Assembly: GCA_948517135.1 (NCBI GenBank)
Contig: CAORJJ010000002.1
Location: forward strand, 671 to 61,140
Length of the DNA stretch: 60,470 nucleotides
From: an uncultured Clostridia bacterium
GTDB taxonomy: Bacteria; Bacillota; Clostridia; TANB77; CAG-508
Direction of reading: 5' to 3'
A program made the translations under genes and the position numbers. Numbering within the stretch: the stretch's first letter is position 1; each line of letters begins with the position of its first letter. The notes beneath the pieces were generated by a model, which was given only the letters and a program-made list of their open reading frames with translations, did not search any database and was not told the origin of the DNA. Shown here piece by piece: positions 36,756 through 46,684 of the stretch.

Positions 36756-38888
36756 CTATTCTTTATTTTCAGACTCATTTTCTGTTTCAGAATATAAATC
36801 TTTTCTTGTTAAGTTTACTCTTCCTTGATTATCAATTTCATAAACTTTAACAGTAACTTCATCTCCAATTTTTAAAACATCTTCAACTTTATTTATTCTC
36901 TCTTTTGAAATTTTTGAAATATGAAGTAATCCTTCTTTTCCACCACCTAAGTCTACAAAAGCACCAAATGTAAGTATTCTTGTAACTTTACCAGTGTAAA
37001 TTCCATCAACTTCGATTTCTCTTGTTATATCATCAATAATTGATTTTGCTTTGTAAGCGCCCTCAATATTATCTGAATAAATAAATACAGATCCATCTTC
37101 TTCAATATCAATTTTTACTCCAGTTTCTTCAATTATTTTATTAATAACCTTTCCACCTGAACCAATAACATCTTTAATTTTATCTGGATTAATTTTCATA
37201 TTAATAATCTTTGGAGCATATTTTGAAATTTCTTTTCTAGGTTCTGCTAGTTGTGGAGCCATAATATCATCTAAAATATATCTTCTTGCTTTTGCTGTTC
37301 TTTCAAAAGCTTCAGCTATAATTTCATAACTTAATCCATCAACTTTAATATCTACTTGGATAGCTGTAATACCATCTCTTGTTCCACCAACTTTAAAATC
37401 CATATCTCCAAAGAAATCTTCAATTCCTTGAATATCTGTTATAACAACATATTTTGAAGGATCATTTTCATCTGTAATTAATCCTGTTGAAATACCTGCT
37501 ACTGGTTTCTTAATTGGAACACCAGCATCCATTAATGCAAGTGTTGATGCACAAATACTTCCTTGAGATGTTGAACCATTTGAGCTTAAAATTTCTGATA
37601 CAACTCTTATTGCATATGGGAATTCTTCTACTGTTGGTAATACTGGAACTAATGCTTTTTCAGCTAATGCACCATGTCCAATTTCTCTTCTTCCTGGACC
37701 TCTTGATGATTTTGCTTCACCAACACTATATCCTGGGAAGTTATATTGATGCATATATCTTTTTGATTCTTCTGTATCTAATCCATCTAGCATTTGTTCT
37801 TCACTTTTCATGCCAAGAGTTACAATTGACATTACTTGTGTTCTACCTCTATTAAATAAAGCACTACCATGAACTCTAGGAATTAAACCAACTTCACAAG
37901 ATAAAGGTCTTATATCATATATACCTCTACCATCAACTCTTTTTCCTTCATCTAAAATTAATTTTCTAACTGTTTTCTTTTCTAATTTGTATAAAGCATC
38001 TGCTATTGCTTTACTATCTTCTTCTAATTTTTCTTCTCCGTATTTTTCGCCATACCAAGATTTTACATCTTCTGTAAGCTTGTCTATCTTTTCATCTCTT
38101 TCTGGTTTATCTGGTGTTTGAACATCTTGTTTCATTCTTTCTGAAAATTCACCAGCTACAATATCATATACTTCTTCATTTACTGCAAATGATGTATACT
38201 CAAATTTTGGTTTACCAATTTCATTTTTAATGTTTTGAATAAATTCACAAACTCTCTTAATTTCACCATGAGCCATTTTTATTGCTTCTAACATTGTATT
38301 ATCTGGTATTTCATCTGCACCAGCTTCTATCATTGCTATTTTATCAATTGTTCCTGCAACAGTTAATGTTAATCTACTTTCTTCTCTTTGTTTTTCTGTT
38401 GGATTAATTACTATTTGATCATTTACATATCCAACTGCAACAGCAGCTGTTGGTCCACCAAATGGAATATCTGATATTGATAATGCAGTAGATGTACCAA
38501 TCATTGCACATACTTCTGGTGAACAATCTTGTTCTACTGATAATACTAAACAACTAACAACAACATCATTTCTAAAATCTTTTGGAAATAATGGTCTTAT
38601 TGGTCTATCAATTGCTCTTGCTGTTAATATTGCCTTATCTGTTGGTTTTCCTTCTCTTTTTGTAAATCCTCCTGGAATTTTTCCTACTGCATATAATCTT
38701 TCTTCATAATCTACTGAAAGTGGGAAAAAATCTATTCCTTCTTTTGGTTCTTTTGATGCTGTAACATTTACAAGCACAGTAGTTTCTCCATATTTTACTA
38801 AAACACTACCATTAGCAAGTCCTGCCATTTTTCCGTTTTCAATTGTAAGAGTTCTTCCTGCTAACTCCATACTATAAGTTTTAAACAT
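36756..38888 (-). CDS. pnp: Polyribonucleotide nucleotidyltransferase
   Basis: 3'-5' phosphorolytic exoribonuclease of mRNA decay. The 710-residue protein has two RNase PH domains (ending near 230, and about 310-540 with VDGRGIYDIRPLSCEVGLIPRVHGSALFNRG), a KH domain (MKINPDKIKDVIGSGGKVIN, about 560-600) and an S1 domain (YTGKVTRILTFGAFVDLGGGKEGLLHIS, about 625-690). It follows rpsO, the order found in most bacteria. The 256-bp gap contains a separate promoter candidate. Confidence 0.95.
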   Translation of the reverse strand: MFKTYSMELAGRTLTIENGKMAGLANGSVLVKYGETTVLVNVTASKEPKEGIDFFPLSVDYEERLYAVGKIPGGFTKREGKPTDKAILTARAIDRPIRPLFPKDFRNDVVVSCLVLSVEQDCSPEVCAMIGTSTALSISDIPFGGPTAAVAVGYVNDQIVINPTEKQREESRLTLTVAGTIDKIAMIEAGADEIPDNTMLEAIKMAHGEIKRVCEFIQNIKNEIGKPKFEYTSFAVNEEVYDIVAGEFSERMKQDVQTPDKPERDEKIDKLTEDVKSWYGEKYGEEKLEEDSKAIADALYKLEKKTVRKLILDEGKRVDGRGIYDIRPLSCEVGLIPRVHGSALFNRGRTQVMSIVTLGMKSEEQMLDGLDTEESKRYMHQYNFPGYSVGEAKSSRGPGRREIGHGALAEKALVPVLPTVEEFPYAIRVVSEILSSNGSTSQGSICASTLALMDAGVPIKKPVAGISTGLITDENDPSKYVVITDIQGIEDFFGDMDFKVGGTRDGITAIQVDIKVDGLSYEIIAEAFERTAKARRYILDDIMAPQLAEPRKEISKYAPKIINMKINPDKIKDVIGSGGKVINKIIEETGVKIDIEEDGSVFIYSDNIEGAYKAKSIIDDITREIEVDGIYTGKVTRILTFGAFVDLGGGKEGLLHISKISKERINKVEDVLKIGDEVTVKVYEIDNQGRVNLTRKDLYSETENESENKE

Positions 38889-39027
38889 TTTTACATCTCC
38901 CTTTTAATTATTTTAGTAATTTATCTGAAATGTAACCTCTACAATATATACTTAATATACATATGTTTCCACTTATATAACAAAATATACATTGTGCAAG
39001 CTACTCTTCAAATAAATAACCACATAT

Positions 39028-39056
39028 ATTTTACTATAATTAAATTTAAAAAGCAA
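39028..39056 (-). promoter_or_regulatory. Candidate promoter of pnp
   Basis: TTGCTT (39051-39056), 17-bp spacer, TAAAAT (39028-39033) on the minus strand. It would give a leader of about 130 nt; pnp leaders are often autoregulated, but no large stem is obvious here. Confidence 0.4.
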
Positions 39057-39110
39057 CAATAAGTTTATAATATTATGTAACTCTTCTAATGCATTAACTT
39101 TAAAGCACAA

Positions 39111-39140
39111 AAAAGCCTACACATTAAAGTGCAGGCTTTT
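39111..39140 (-). terminator. Terminator of rpsO
   Basis: AAAAGCCT pairs with AGGCTTTT with an extended inner CAC/GTG pairing, followed on the minus strand by TTTT. Confidence 0.75.
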
Positions 39141-39144
39141 AAAA

Positions 39145-39408
39145 TTATTTTCTTAAAGATAATTTTTTAACAATTTCTCTATATCTGTTAATATCTTTTT
39201 TAGCTAAGTAATTTAATAGGTTTCTTCTTTTACCTATCATTTTTAATAATCCTCTTCTTGAGTGATTATCTTTTTGGTGAACTTTTAAATGTTCTGTTAA
39301 TTCAGAAATTCTTTCTGTTAAAAGAGCGATTTGAACTTCTGGAGAACCAGTATCATTTTCCTCTCTTTTATGTGTAGCTATAATTTCTTGTTTTCTTTCC
39401 TTTGTCAT
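39145..39408 (-). CDS. rpsO: 30S ribosomal protein S15
   Basis: An 87-residue ribosomal protein that binds 16S rRNA. It has the S15 signature region NDTGSPEVQIALLTERISEL, the DNHSRRGLL loop and the end RNLLNYLAKKDINRYREIVKKLSLRK. The frame extends 11 codons upstream, but AGGAGG ten bases before the ATG at 39408 and family length fix the start there. Confidence 0.95.
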   Translation of the reverse strand: MTKERKQEIIATHKREENDTGSPEVQIALLTERISELTEHLKVHQKDNHSRRGLLKMIGKRRNLLNYLAKKDINRYREIVKKLSLRK

Positions 39409-39538
39409 TTTTCTTTTTCCTCCTATATTTATATTTGCCATATTCTGAGAATAAAGTAGGTTTTTTCCTCTAAACCAAGAATATGGTATTTAACGTAACT
39501 ATTTTACTACGTTTGTTTCAAAAAATCAAGTATTTTAA

Positions 39539-40183
39539 TTAATCTTTTAATGTTTTATAATTTTTTTCTGTATAATCAATATATAAAACTAACTCAAATA
39601 TTGCAAATGCAATCATTATGTTTATTATAGATGGTGTTAAAGGAACTCTTCCTATTGAAATACAACTTGCAATAAATAGTTCTGTTAATAAAATTATCCC
39701 TGCAATCTTTCCTAAAAGAGTTATTGCATTCATTTTTCTAAATTTGATTATCATATATGCTACTATAACAATTGCTGATATAAATAATGGTACTATATAT
39801 GGTCTTACAATATCTCTTAATCTTATATTAGGATTTGTTGTTATATTAATTGTTTCTTTTGTGAATGCAGTTCCATATTTTTCATTTACTTTGTTTACTA
39901 AATTTTCTTTTTCTTCATCTGTTACAGACTCAACATCAATATTAACAGCATCATCAAATAATTCTATTTTTCTTATTATAACTTTTTTATCATTAAAAAC
40001 TTCTTTGCAAATACTTTCTATATCTGATATTTCGATTTTCTTACCTATTACTAATTTTATTGTTTCATGTTGTTCATATATTAATGAAACATTAAATCCT
40101 TTTAATGCTACAACTATTGCTCCAGCAACAATAATAAGAATTAAACCTAATAATACTATTTTTTTCATTCCACTTAATTTCAT
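39539..40183 (-). CDS. Reduced SecF-like membrane protein
   Basis: A 214-residue protein with an N-terminal helix (about 8-29), an extracytoplasmic alpha/beta region (30-115, with IGKKIEISDIESICKEVF) and about three further helices (125-205). Position directly after the SecD-like gene, plus this layout, suggest SecF, which normally has about 300 residues and six helices. The usual SecF helix motifs are barely visible. It may be a shortened partner of SecD, with membrane insertion and late export as the presumed job. Low sequence signal; annotation rests mainly on context. Confidence 0.5.
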   Translation of the reverse strand: MKLSGMKKIVLLGLILIIVAGAIVVALKGFNVSLIYEQHETIKLVIGKKIEISDIESICKEVFNDKKVIIRKIELFDDAVNIDVESVTDEEKENLVNKVNEKYGTAFTKETINITTNPNIRLRDIVRPYIVPLFISAIVIVAYMIIKFRKMNAITLLGKIAGIILLTELFIASCISIGRVPLTPSIINIMIAFAIFELVLYIDYTEKNYKTLKD

Positions 40184-40208
40184 ATTATCTTCTCCTAAAT
40201 TTCAAAAT

Positions 40209-41687
40209 CTAAATTAAACCTATAAGGTATATTAGTCCACTATAAACAGCTTGTATTGCTAGTCCCCAAAATAGAACCATACCAATACTACTAATTACAG
40301 CACCTGTCATGAAAGTAAATATAATTGCAATTATTGCAACTGGAATAATTGCTAAATATAATTCCTTAATTGTTTCTGTAAATACTAATTTTACATCATC
40401 ACTTTTCTTTAAATTTTCTAATAATTTAAAAGTAAATAATATATTTATTCCTACTACACCTACAAATGCAATTAGTGAATTTATTGTAATTAATACATTT
40501 GTATATCTAAGAGCAAGTGTTAGTATTGCAATATATCCAACATTTAAAATTGCTAATTTAACACCATTTAATTTGTATTTCGAAATCATTATAATTGAAA
40601 GAATTACAAATATAATTGCAAATGAAACAATCGCAATCAATTTTACCTCTGAAGTTACTGATGATTGTATATAATTGTCTGCACTTATTTTATAGTTTAA
40701 TGGTAATGTATCAAGATTTAAAAGTTCTGCAACTCTAACTGTACTAGCATAAGCAACCACAAACTCTTCTTGTTTTTGTGTTGCTTGTCCTAATGGTATT
40801 TGTAAAACACCATTAGTTAATTCATCACCAAAATATGTCTCTATTAATTCTCTATCATCAAGTTCAACTGAAACATATTTTGTTGTTGTATTTCCAGCTT
40901 CATCAGCTTTACTTACATATGTTTTACTTATTTCTTTTAATTTCTCTGTTCCTTCTTTATCTAATTGAACAATTAAATATACCTGGTATCCAGATTCATT
41001 GTTTGTATATGTTGCTGATGCTTGTTTTATATTTGAATTATTTAATAATACTAGACCATTTTGATGATCCACAACTTCAAATTTACCTTCTGTTGCAACT
41101 AATGATTCTTGAATTTCTACATTTTCATTATCTGGAACTTCTAATACTAATTCTCCAGTAACATTATCTAATCTAATATTATATTCATATAAATCAATAG
41201 TTTCTAATCTCTTTTGAATTATTTTTTTTGTTTTCTCAAAATTTTCAATATTTATATCAGCATCTTCATTTGCTTTTATAACTCTCTTTTCTTTTGTATA
41301 ATTTGCTAATATATCATCTTCCTTATTTTCTTCAGATTCAACTGGCGCTTCAGGTTGTGTAACTTCTGTTTGCGCATTATCAACTGGATTGTTATTTTCA
41401 TCTACTAAGCTAATCTCAGGACTACTTGTAGTTTCCTTTTCTTCTGTAACATCTCCTGCATAATTTCCTTCTGAATCTAAATAAATTTCTTTTTCTTCTT
41501 CTGATGTATCAAGAACAAATTTTAATTCTCTAATTCCATCTAATTCCATTCCATAGCTAAATTTCTTTAAAACATTTTCCCATACACCTTGTTTTTTTAC
41601 ATATAGTCCACCAAATGCTATTGCTGATATTAAAATTACTATTAATACTACAGCTACTGTTTTAATTCTTTTTAAATTTTTTTCCAA
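40209..41687 (-). CDS. secD: SecD-like protein translocase component
   Basis: A 492-residue protein with an N-terminal helix (about 10-30), a large extracytoplasmic region and five or so C-terminal helices. The segment RVIKANEDADINIENFEKTKKIIQ to LVLEVPDNENVEIQESLVATEGKFEVVD is SecD-like, as is LEVLQIP-type GVLQIPLGQATQKQ and the membrane core LNVGYIAILTLALRYTNVLITINSLIAFVGVVGINILFTF. SecDF uses the proton or sodium gradient to pull secreted proteins. An acidic insert (about 75-125, Glu/Pro/Val-rich) is unusual. Confidence 0.65.
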   Translation of the reverse strand: MEKNLKRIKTVAVVLIVILISAIAFGGLYVKKQGVWENVLKKFSYGMELDGIRELKFVLDTSEEEKEIYLDSEGNYAGDVTEEKETTSSPEISLVDENNNPVDNAQTEVTQPEAPVESEENKEDDILANYTKEKRVIKANEDADINIENFEKTKKIIQKRLETIDLYEYNIRLDNVTGELVLEVPDNENVEIQESLVATEGKFEVVDHQNGLVLLNNSNIKQASATYTNNESGYQVYLIVQLDKEGTEKLKEISKTYVSKADEAGNTTTKYVSVELDDRELIETYFGDELTNGVLQIPLGQATQKQEEFVVAYASTVRVAELLNLDTLPLNYKISADNYIQSSVTSEVKLIAIVSFAIIFVILSIIMISKYKLNGVKLAILNVGYIAILTLALRYTNVLITINSLIAFVGVVGINILFTFKLLENLKKSDDVKLVFTETIKELYLAIIPVAIIAIIFTFMTGAVISSIGMVLFWGLAIQAVYSGLIYLIGLI

Positions 41688-41699
41688 AACAACTACCTC

Positions 41700-42359
41700 C
41701 TATAATAAGTTTGTATCATTAATTATTAATTCAAACCATAAACCTAAATATTTTGCTGCTCTTTTACTCATTTTTGTTCTATCCATAAATATCTCAAAAT
41801 AATCAATAACTGGACAAATTTTTGTATCTATTTTTAAATTTAAAATAGCTTTTCTTTCTTCAATATCTATTTTTAATTCTGAACTTGTAACTGCATAATT
41901 TACTTCATCATGTTTATCAAAAAGACTTCTATCTGTTTTTGAAACTCTACTTCTATGAGCATCAGACTTATCAGCTAATATTAATGCTGCTGATATATCA
42001 CTAACAGGTGTTCCTGTTGACTCATCATGATTTCCTATTGCCATAATAATTTCTGTTCTATCTTTTACATCCATTCCCATATCTTTCAAAATATTATAAG
42101 CCAAAATAGCTCCTGTATGTGCATGATCAACTCTATTTACTGAATTTCCAATATCATGCATATAACCTGCAATTTTTGCAAGTTCAATTCTTTTTTCATC
42201 ATATCCTAATGATTTAAGAATTTGTGCAGCTCTTTCTGCAACTAAGGAAACGTGTCTTATTGAATGTTCTGTATATCCAATAACATCCATTTGTTTTTGA
42301 GCATTAATTATCAGTTCATTAACTTCTGCATTATTTACAACATCCTCAAAAGTTACCAT
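41700..42359 (-). CDS. HD-domain metal-dependent phosphohydrolase
   Basis: A 219-residue cytoplasmic protein with an HD domain: HSIRHVSLVAERAAQILKSLG, AGYMHDIGNSVNRVDHAHTGA (about 67-87) and the later metal ligands in LADKSDAHRSRVSK (about 140). HD proteins hydrolyse nucleotides or phosphodiesters; the substrate is unknown. Its stop lies 12 bp before the secD start, so it is the first gene of the secDF-like transcript. Confidence 0.8.
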   Translation of the reverse strand: MVTFEDVVNNAEVNELIINAQKQMDVIGYTEHSIRHVSLVAERAAQILKSLGYDEKRIELAKIAGYMHDIGNSVNRVDHAHTGAILAYNILKDMGMDVKDRTEIIMAIGNHDESTGTPVSDISAALILADKSDAHRSRVSKTDRSLFDKHDEVNYAVTSSELKIDIEERKAILNLKIDTKICPVIDYFEIFMDRTKMSKRAAKYLGLWFELIINDTNLL

Positions 42360-42468
42360 ATATCCTCCTTTGCCTCATTATTTATATAAACACTTATGAT
42401 TGTACTTTTCATACTTGTAAATTGTATATTAAATAATAAAAAATATCAACATATTTTTATCATTTAAT

Positions 42469-42819
42469 TTAAAAATTAACACCTAATATTCCTCCAACTG
42501 CTCCTCCTAATATTCCCAAAACTATGAAAATTAATGAATTTATTGTTAAAGAAAAATCTAACAAAATAATACTTGAAAGTATATACAAACATAAAATATA
42601 AACGATTCCTAATAAACTACCAAAAATTATGCCTTTCTCTTTTTTATTTTTTGCTATGCAAAATCCTCCTATTAAAATAGAAAATGTAGTAATTCCTATT
42701 ATAATTGGGTATAACCAACTATCATTTATATTAGTATTACTCATTATAAGTGATAAAACTCCTATTAATACTAATGAAATTACATTTGATAAAACCAAAC
42801 TTTTTAAAAAATTTTTCAT
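42469..42819 (-). CDS. TIGR04086-family membrane protein (YrzE-like)
   Basis: A 116-residue protein of four hydrophobic helices ending GILGGAVGGILGVNF, as in the TIGR04086 family often found between tgt/yajC and secDF in Clostridia; that is also its position here. GAGGTG lies seven bases before the ATG at 42819, so the GTG five codons upstream is not the start. Function unknown. Confidence 0.65.
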   Translation of the reverse strand: MKNFLKSLVLSNVISLVLIGVLSLIMSNTNINDSWLYPIIIGITTFSILIGGFCIAKNKKEKGIIFGSLLGIVYILCLYILSSIILLDFSLTINSLIFIVLGILGGAVGGILGVNF

Positions 42820-42834
42820 AATAAAACACCTCAC

Positions 42835-42877
42835 AAAAAGAAAAAATCTAATACAATATATTAGATTTTTTCTTTTT
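42835..42877 (-). terminator. Long hairpin terminator of the tgt/WG-protein transcript
   Basis: A perfect 19-bp stem (left arm 42835-42853, right arm 42859-42877, core AATCTAATA/TATTAGATT) with a 5-nt loop and A/T-rich flanks on both strands. Confidence 0.85.
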
Positions 42878-42896
42878 TATTCCATTTTATTAATTT

Positions 42897-44498
42897 TTAT
42901 TCAATAACAATATCCTCTACTGTATTAGTATTTTCATTTTCTTCATTTACAGTATTAGTATTTTCTGTATTTGAACTATTATTCTTTGTATCTTTTTTAT
43001 TTAATAATTTTCCTTCTTCATCAAATTTATTCAAATTGTTTTCAATTAAAAATTCTTTTAGTTCAATTGTTTGTTCATTGTATTCCATATAATAGGTTGT
43101 TTTTCCACCTTGTGTTATAGCATATATTTTACTATAAACACATGGAACTATTAATCTTTCTTCTACTGTATCAAAAATTCCATATGAATCATTAAAGTTT
43201 ACAACAATACCTTTTACTCCAACTTCTGGTGGTATTAATAAAACACTTTGCTCATTACCAGCTGTTTTTGAAGATGCAGTTGATTTGTATCCAAAACCTT
43301 GCCAATTTGTTTTTTGCAATTCTATACCTTGTTTATTGTATAATCCTACATTTCCATCCTTTTCAACTGGTATGCAATTATCAAATAATACATTTGTACT
43401 TTCAATTGGAGTTAATGTAAATTCATCAACAATTTTAGGATCTAACCCAATTTTATCATAATCAGAATGAATTATAACTTGACCTTTTCTACCAACAACA
43501 CCATAGTTTTGACCTTTTTGTACTAAATAAAATTGTTGTTGTTCCTTTTTTTCTCCTTCATCATTTTCACCAGTACTCTCATACAATAATGAAATTTTTT
43601 CATATTCAGATGGTTCTATTATAGTTCCACCTTCAGCATCAAAAAGTCCCATTGTTCCATTTTCAACTGTTATATAAAATTCTCCTACATTTTGAATATA
43701 TGTTATATCATCATATTTTCTACTTATTATTTCTTGTCTTTTGGCTGTTGAATATACTCCATAATATTTAGATGTATTTCCTATATTAGTTGTTGCAGCT
43801 TCTGCATCTCCAACAATAACAATATCATCTAAAGTTGCTCTTAAATTTTCATAGTAACCACTCATTTCTGTATATCCTGCTTTTACCACAGTAGCTTGAG
43901 CTGATTGTACAACCATATCTAATGTATATATTTTCTTTCTAAATTCTTCCCAACTAATTTTTACATTAAGCATTTTAGGAACAGAATCTAATGGTACAAA
44001 TATTCTTCCGTTTACAAACATTATTGGAGTTTCAGTTTTATAAGTTTCTGAGGTATCTGTATCTCCTTTAACAGTTACTGGTATTTCTGCAATTTTTGCA
44101 TTTGCAGCTAGTTCTATATATTTATCATAACTACATTTTCCAGATGTTATTGCAACAATTTCAAAATCATTTTGCAAATAACAGCTATCTTCATTTTCAT
44201 TATATTTTTTATATTCTCCTTTAGTATATCTATATCCTAAAGTTTCTGCTAAAGTTCTTATATCTATATAAGTTACACCTTCAATATTTCTATATAAAGA
44301 ACTATTAAGCTTTGTTGTTTGATTTTTATTTATAAAAAACTTTTCTGTAATTGAATCTTGATAAGATATTATACATATCATAATAAATAGTAATGCTATA
44401 AATACACCACATAATATTATCGACAACATTACTCCTCTTCTTTTTCTATCTCTGCTTTCTACTTCTTGATTATAAGAATTGCTTTCTTCTAGATTCAT
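42897..44498 (-). CDS. Membrane-anchored stalk-domain and WG-repeat protein
   Basis: A 533-residue protein with one N-terminal membrane helix (about 23-45), then a copper-amine-oxidase-N/stalk-type domain (NGRIFVPLDSVPKMLNVKISW, about 168-188) and at least four WG-type units: GTMGLFDAEGGTIIEPSEYEKI, QNYGVVGRKGQVIIHSDYDKI, GNVGLYNKQGIELQK and DSYGIFDTVEERLIVPCVYSKI. The tail is Asn/Glu/Thr-rich. It is anchored in the membrane with the repeats outside; both domain types are thought to bind wall or surface ligands. It lies 17 bp after tgt and ends the rnhA-coaE-queA-tgt transcript. Confidence 0.75.
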   Translation of the reverse strand: MNLEESNSYNQEVESRDRKRRGVMLSIILCGVFIALLFIMICIISYQDSITEKFFINKNQTTKLNSSLYRNIEGVTYIDIRTLAETLGYRYTKGEYKKYNENEDSCYLQNDFEIVAITSGKCSYDKYIELAANAKIAEIPVTVKGDTDTSETYKTETPIMFVNGRIFVPLDSVPKMLNVKISWEEFRKKIYTLDMVVQSAQATVVKAGYTEMSGYYENLRATLDDIVIVGDAEAATTNIGNTSKYYGVYSTAKRQEIISRKYDDITYIQNVGEFYITVENGTMGLFDAEGGTIIEPSEYEKISLLYESTGENDEGEKKEQQQFYLVQKGQNYGVVGRKGQVIIHSDYDKIGLDPKIVDEFTLTPIESTNVLFDNCIPVEKDGNVGLYNKQGIELQKTNWQGFGYKSTASSKTAGNEQSVLLIPPEVGVKGIVVNFNDSYGIFDTVEERLIVPCVYSKIYAITQGGKTTYYMEYNEQTIELKEFLIENNLNKFDEEGKLLNKKDTKNNSSNTENTNTVNEENENTNTVEDIVIE

Positions 44499-44515
44499 AA
44501 ATATCTCCCCCTAAT

Positions 44516-45646
44516 TTATTCTTTTGTATATCCGTAATTCTTATAGAATTCATCTCTAAATGTTAATAAATTATCATTCTCTATCTCAATTCTAACTCTA
44601 TCCATTAATTTAGTCAAGAACCTTAAATTATGTATTGATAATAACCTTACACCCAAAATTTCTTTTGTATTTATTAAATGTCTTATATAGGCTCTTGTAT
44701 AATTTTTGCATGTGTAACAATCACATTCTGGATCTAATGGGCTAAAATCTTTTTCATATGTAGCATTTCTAACAACTAATTTTCCATGAGATGTCATAGC
44801 TGTTCCATGTCTTGCAATTCTTGTTGGAAGCACACAATCACACATATCTATTCCAGCAATTGCTGCTTCTATTAAATAATCTGGTGTTCCAACTCCCATT
44901 AAATACCTTGGTTTATTTTCTGGCATTAAAGGTGCTGTAAAATTTAATATATCTAAAAATTCTTCTTTAGGCTCTCCAACACTTATACCACCAATAGCAT
45001 AACCTGGAAAATCCATCTGTATTAAATCTTTTGCACTTTTTTCTCTTAAATCTTTAAAAAATCCACCTTGTATAATACCAAATAATCCTTGTTTATCAAT
45101 AGTAGTATGTGCTTCTTTACATCTTTTAGCCCATCTTGTTGTTCTTTCCATAGAATTTTTAGTGTATTCATATGTTGATGGATATGGACAACATTCATCA
45201 AATGCCATTATTATATCTGCACCAAGTGCCTCTTCAATCTCCATTGCTTTTTCAGGACTTATAAATTGTTTGCTACCATCCAAGTGTGATCTAAATTCAA
45301 CACCTTCTTCTTTAATTTTTCTTAAAGCACCTAAACTAAATACTTGAAACCCTCCACTATCAGTAAGAATTGGTCTGTCCCAATTCATAAATTTATGAAG
45401 CCCTCCTGCTTGTTTTACAAGTTCATGACCTGGTCTTAAAAATAAGTGATATGTATTTGATAAAATAATTTGGGCTTGTACCATTTCCTTCAATTCTTCT
45501 GGTGTCATTGACTTTACAGTTGCTTGTGTTCCAACTGGCATAAATATTGGTGTTTGTATATCTCCATGAGGAGTATGAATTACACCTCTTCTTGCTCCTG
45601 ATTGTTTACATATATGTAATAATTCATATGTTATTGCGTTTTCCAT
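44516..45646 (-). CDS. tgt: Queuine tRNA-ribosyltransferase
   Basis: Exchanges the guanine at the wobble position of GUN-anticodon tRNAs for a queuosine precursor. The 376-residue sequence has the nucleophile and substrate motifs DSGGFQVFS (about 92), IMAFDECCPYPS, GGISVGEP (about 230), the second catalytic Asp in MCDCVLPTRIARHGTAMT (about 266) and the zinc ligands CDCYTCKNYTRAYIRHL. It forms a pathway pair with queA 12 bp upstream. Confidence 0.95.
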   Translation of the reverse strand: MENAITYELLHICKQSGARRGVIHTPHGDIQTPIFMPVGTQATVKSMTPEELKEMVQAQIILSNTYHLFLRPGHELVKQAGGLHKFMNWDRPILTDSGGFQVFSLGALRKIKEEGVEFRSHLDGSKQFISPEKAMEIEEALGADIIMAFDECCPYPSTYEYTKNSMERTTRWAKRCKEAHTTIDKQGLFGIIQGGFFKDLREKSAKDLIQMDFPGYAIGGISVGEPKEEFLDILNFTAPLMPENKPRYLMGVGTPDYLIEAAIAGIDMCDCVLPTRIARHGTAMTSHGKLVVRNATYEKDFSPLDPECDCYTCKNYTRAYIRHLINTKEILGVRLLSIHNLRFLTKLMDRVRIEIENDNLLTFRDEFYKNYGYTKE

Positions 45647-45658
45647 ATTTTCTCCTAT

Positions 45659-46684
45659 CTATAATATAATCATTGCATCTCCAAAGCTAAAGAATTTGTA
45701 TTCTTTTTTTACTGCTTCATTATATGCTTTCATAATAAAATCTTTTCCTGCTAAACTTGATACTAACATAATTAAAGTTGATTCTGGTAAATGAAAATTA
45801 GTAATTAAGCTATCTATACAGTTAAATTTGTAACCTGGATAAATAAAAATGCTTGTATCACCTTCTATTTCTTTAACCATTCCTTTTTCATCTGATACAG
45901 ATTCTAAAACTCTACATGATGTTGTACCAACAGCAATTACTCTATTTCCATTTAATTTTGCTTTATTTATTTTATCTGCATCTTCTTTTTTTATATAATA
46001 ATGTTCAGAATGCATTTCATGTTCTTCAACAGTTTCAACTTTTACTGGTCTAAAAGTTCCTATGCCAACATGAAGTGTAACATTTGCAACTTCTACACCT
46101 TTTTCTTTTATTTTTTCTAAAAGTTCTTCTGTAAAATGTAGACCTGCAGTTGGTGCTGCTGCTGAACCTTCATATCTTGCATAAACTGTTTGATATTTTT
46201 CATTATCTTCTCTAGAAGCTTCTGTAATATATGGTGGTAATGGCATCATTCCTATTTGGTCTAAAATTTCATTGAAAATTCCGTTATATTCAAATTCTAC
46301 TTTTCTATTTCCACCTTCTAAAATTTCTTGTACTGTTGCTTTTAAAAGACCATCTCCAAAAATAACTTTACTACCTGGTTTTAATTTATTTCCTGGTTTT
46401 ACCATTGCCTCCCAAGTATCACCTTCAATTCTTTTTAAAAGTAAAAACTGAACATTAGCTCCAGTATCCTTTTTTCCATAAAGTCTTGCTGGTATAACTT
46501 TTGTATTATTAATTACCAAACAATCTCCTGGATTTAAGTAATCTATAACATCTTTAAATACTTTATGTTCAATTAGATCTTTATTTTTATCTAGTACCAT
46601 AAGTCTTGCTTCATCTCTTTTATCATATGGATGTTGGGCAATTAACTCTTTTGGCAATTCATAATTAAAATCAGCGACCTTCAT
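45659..46684 (-). CDS. queA: S-adenosylmethionine:tRNA ribosyltransferase-isomerase
   Basis: Adds the epoxycyclopentane ring of queuosine precursor from SAM. The 341-residue protein has the family's FNYELPKELIAQHPYDKRDEARL start, VRYEGSAAAPTAGLHFT-type YARYEGSAAAPTAGLHFTEE (about 168-188), HVGIGTFRPV and GTTSCRVLES. Its ATG lies inside the end of coaE (14-bp overlap), so translation is coupled. Confidence 0.95.
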   Translation of the reverse strand: MKVADFNYELPKELIAQHPYDKRDEARLMVLDKNKDLIEHKVFKDVIDYLNPGDCLVINNTKVIPARLYGKKDTGANVQFLLLKRIEGDTWEAMVKPGNKLKPGSKVIFGDGLLKATVQEILEGGNRKVEFEYNGIFNEILDQIGMMPLPPYITEASREDNEKYQTVYARYEGSAAAPTAGLHFTEELLEKIKEKGVEVANVTLHVGIGTFRPVKVETVEEHEMHSEHYYIKKEDADKINKAKLNGNRVIAVGTTSCRVLESVSDEKGMVKEIEGDTSIFIYPGYKFNCIDSLITNFHLPESTLIMLVSSLAGKDFIMKAYNEAVKKEYKFFSFGDAMIIL

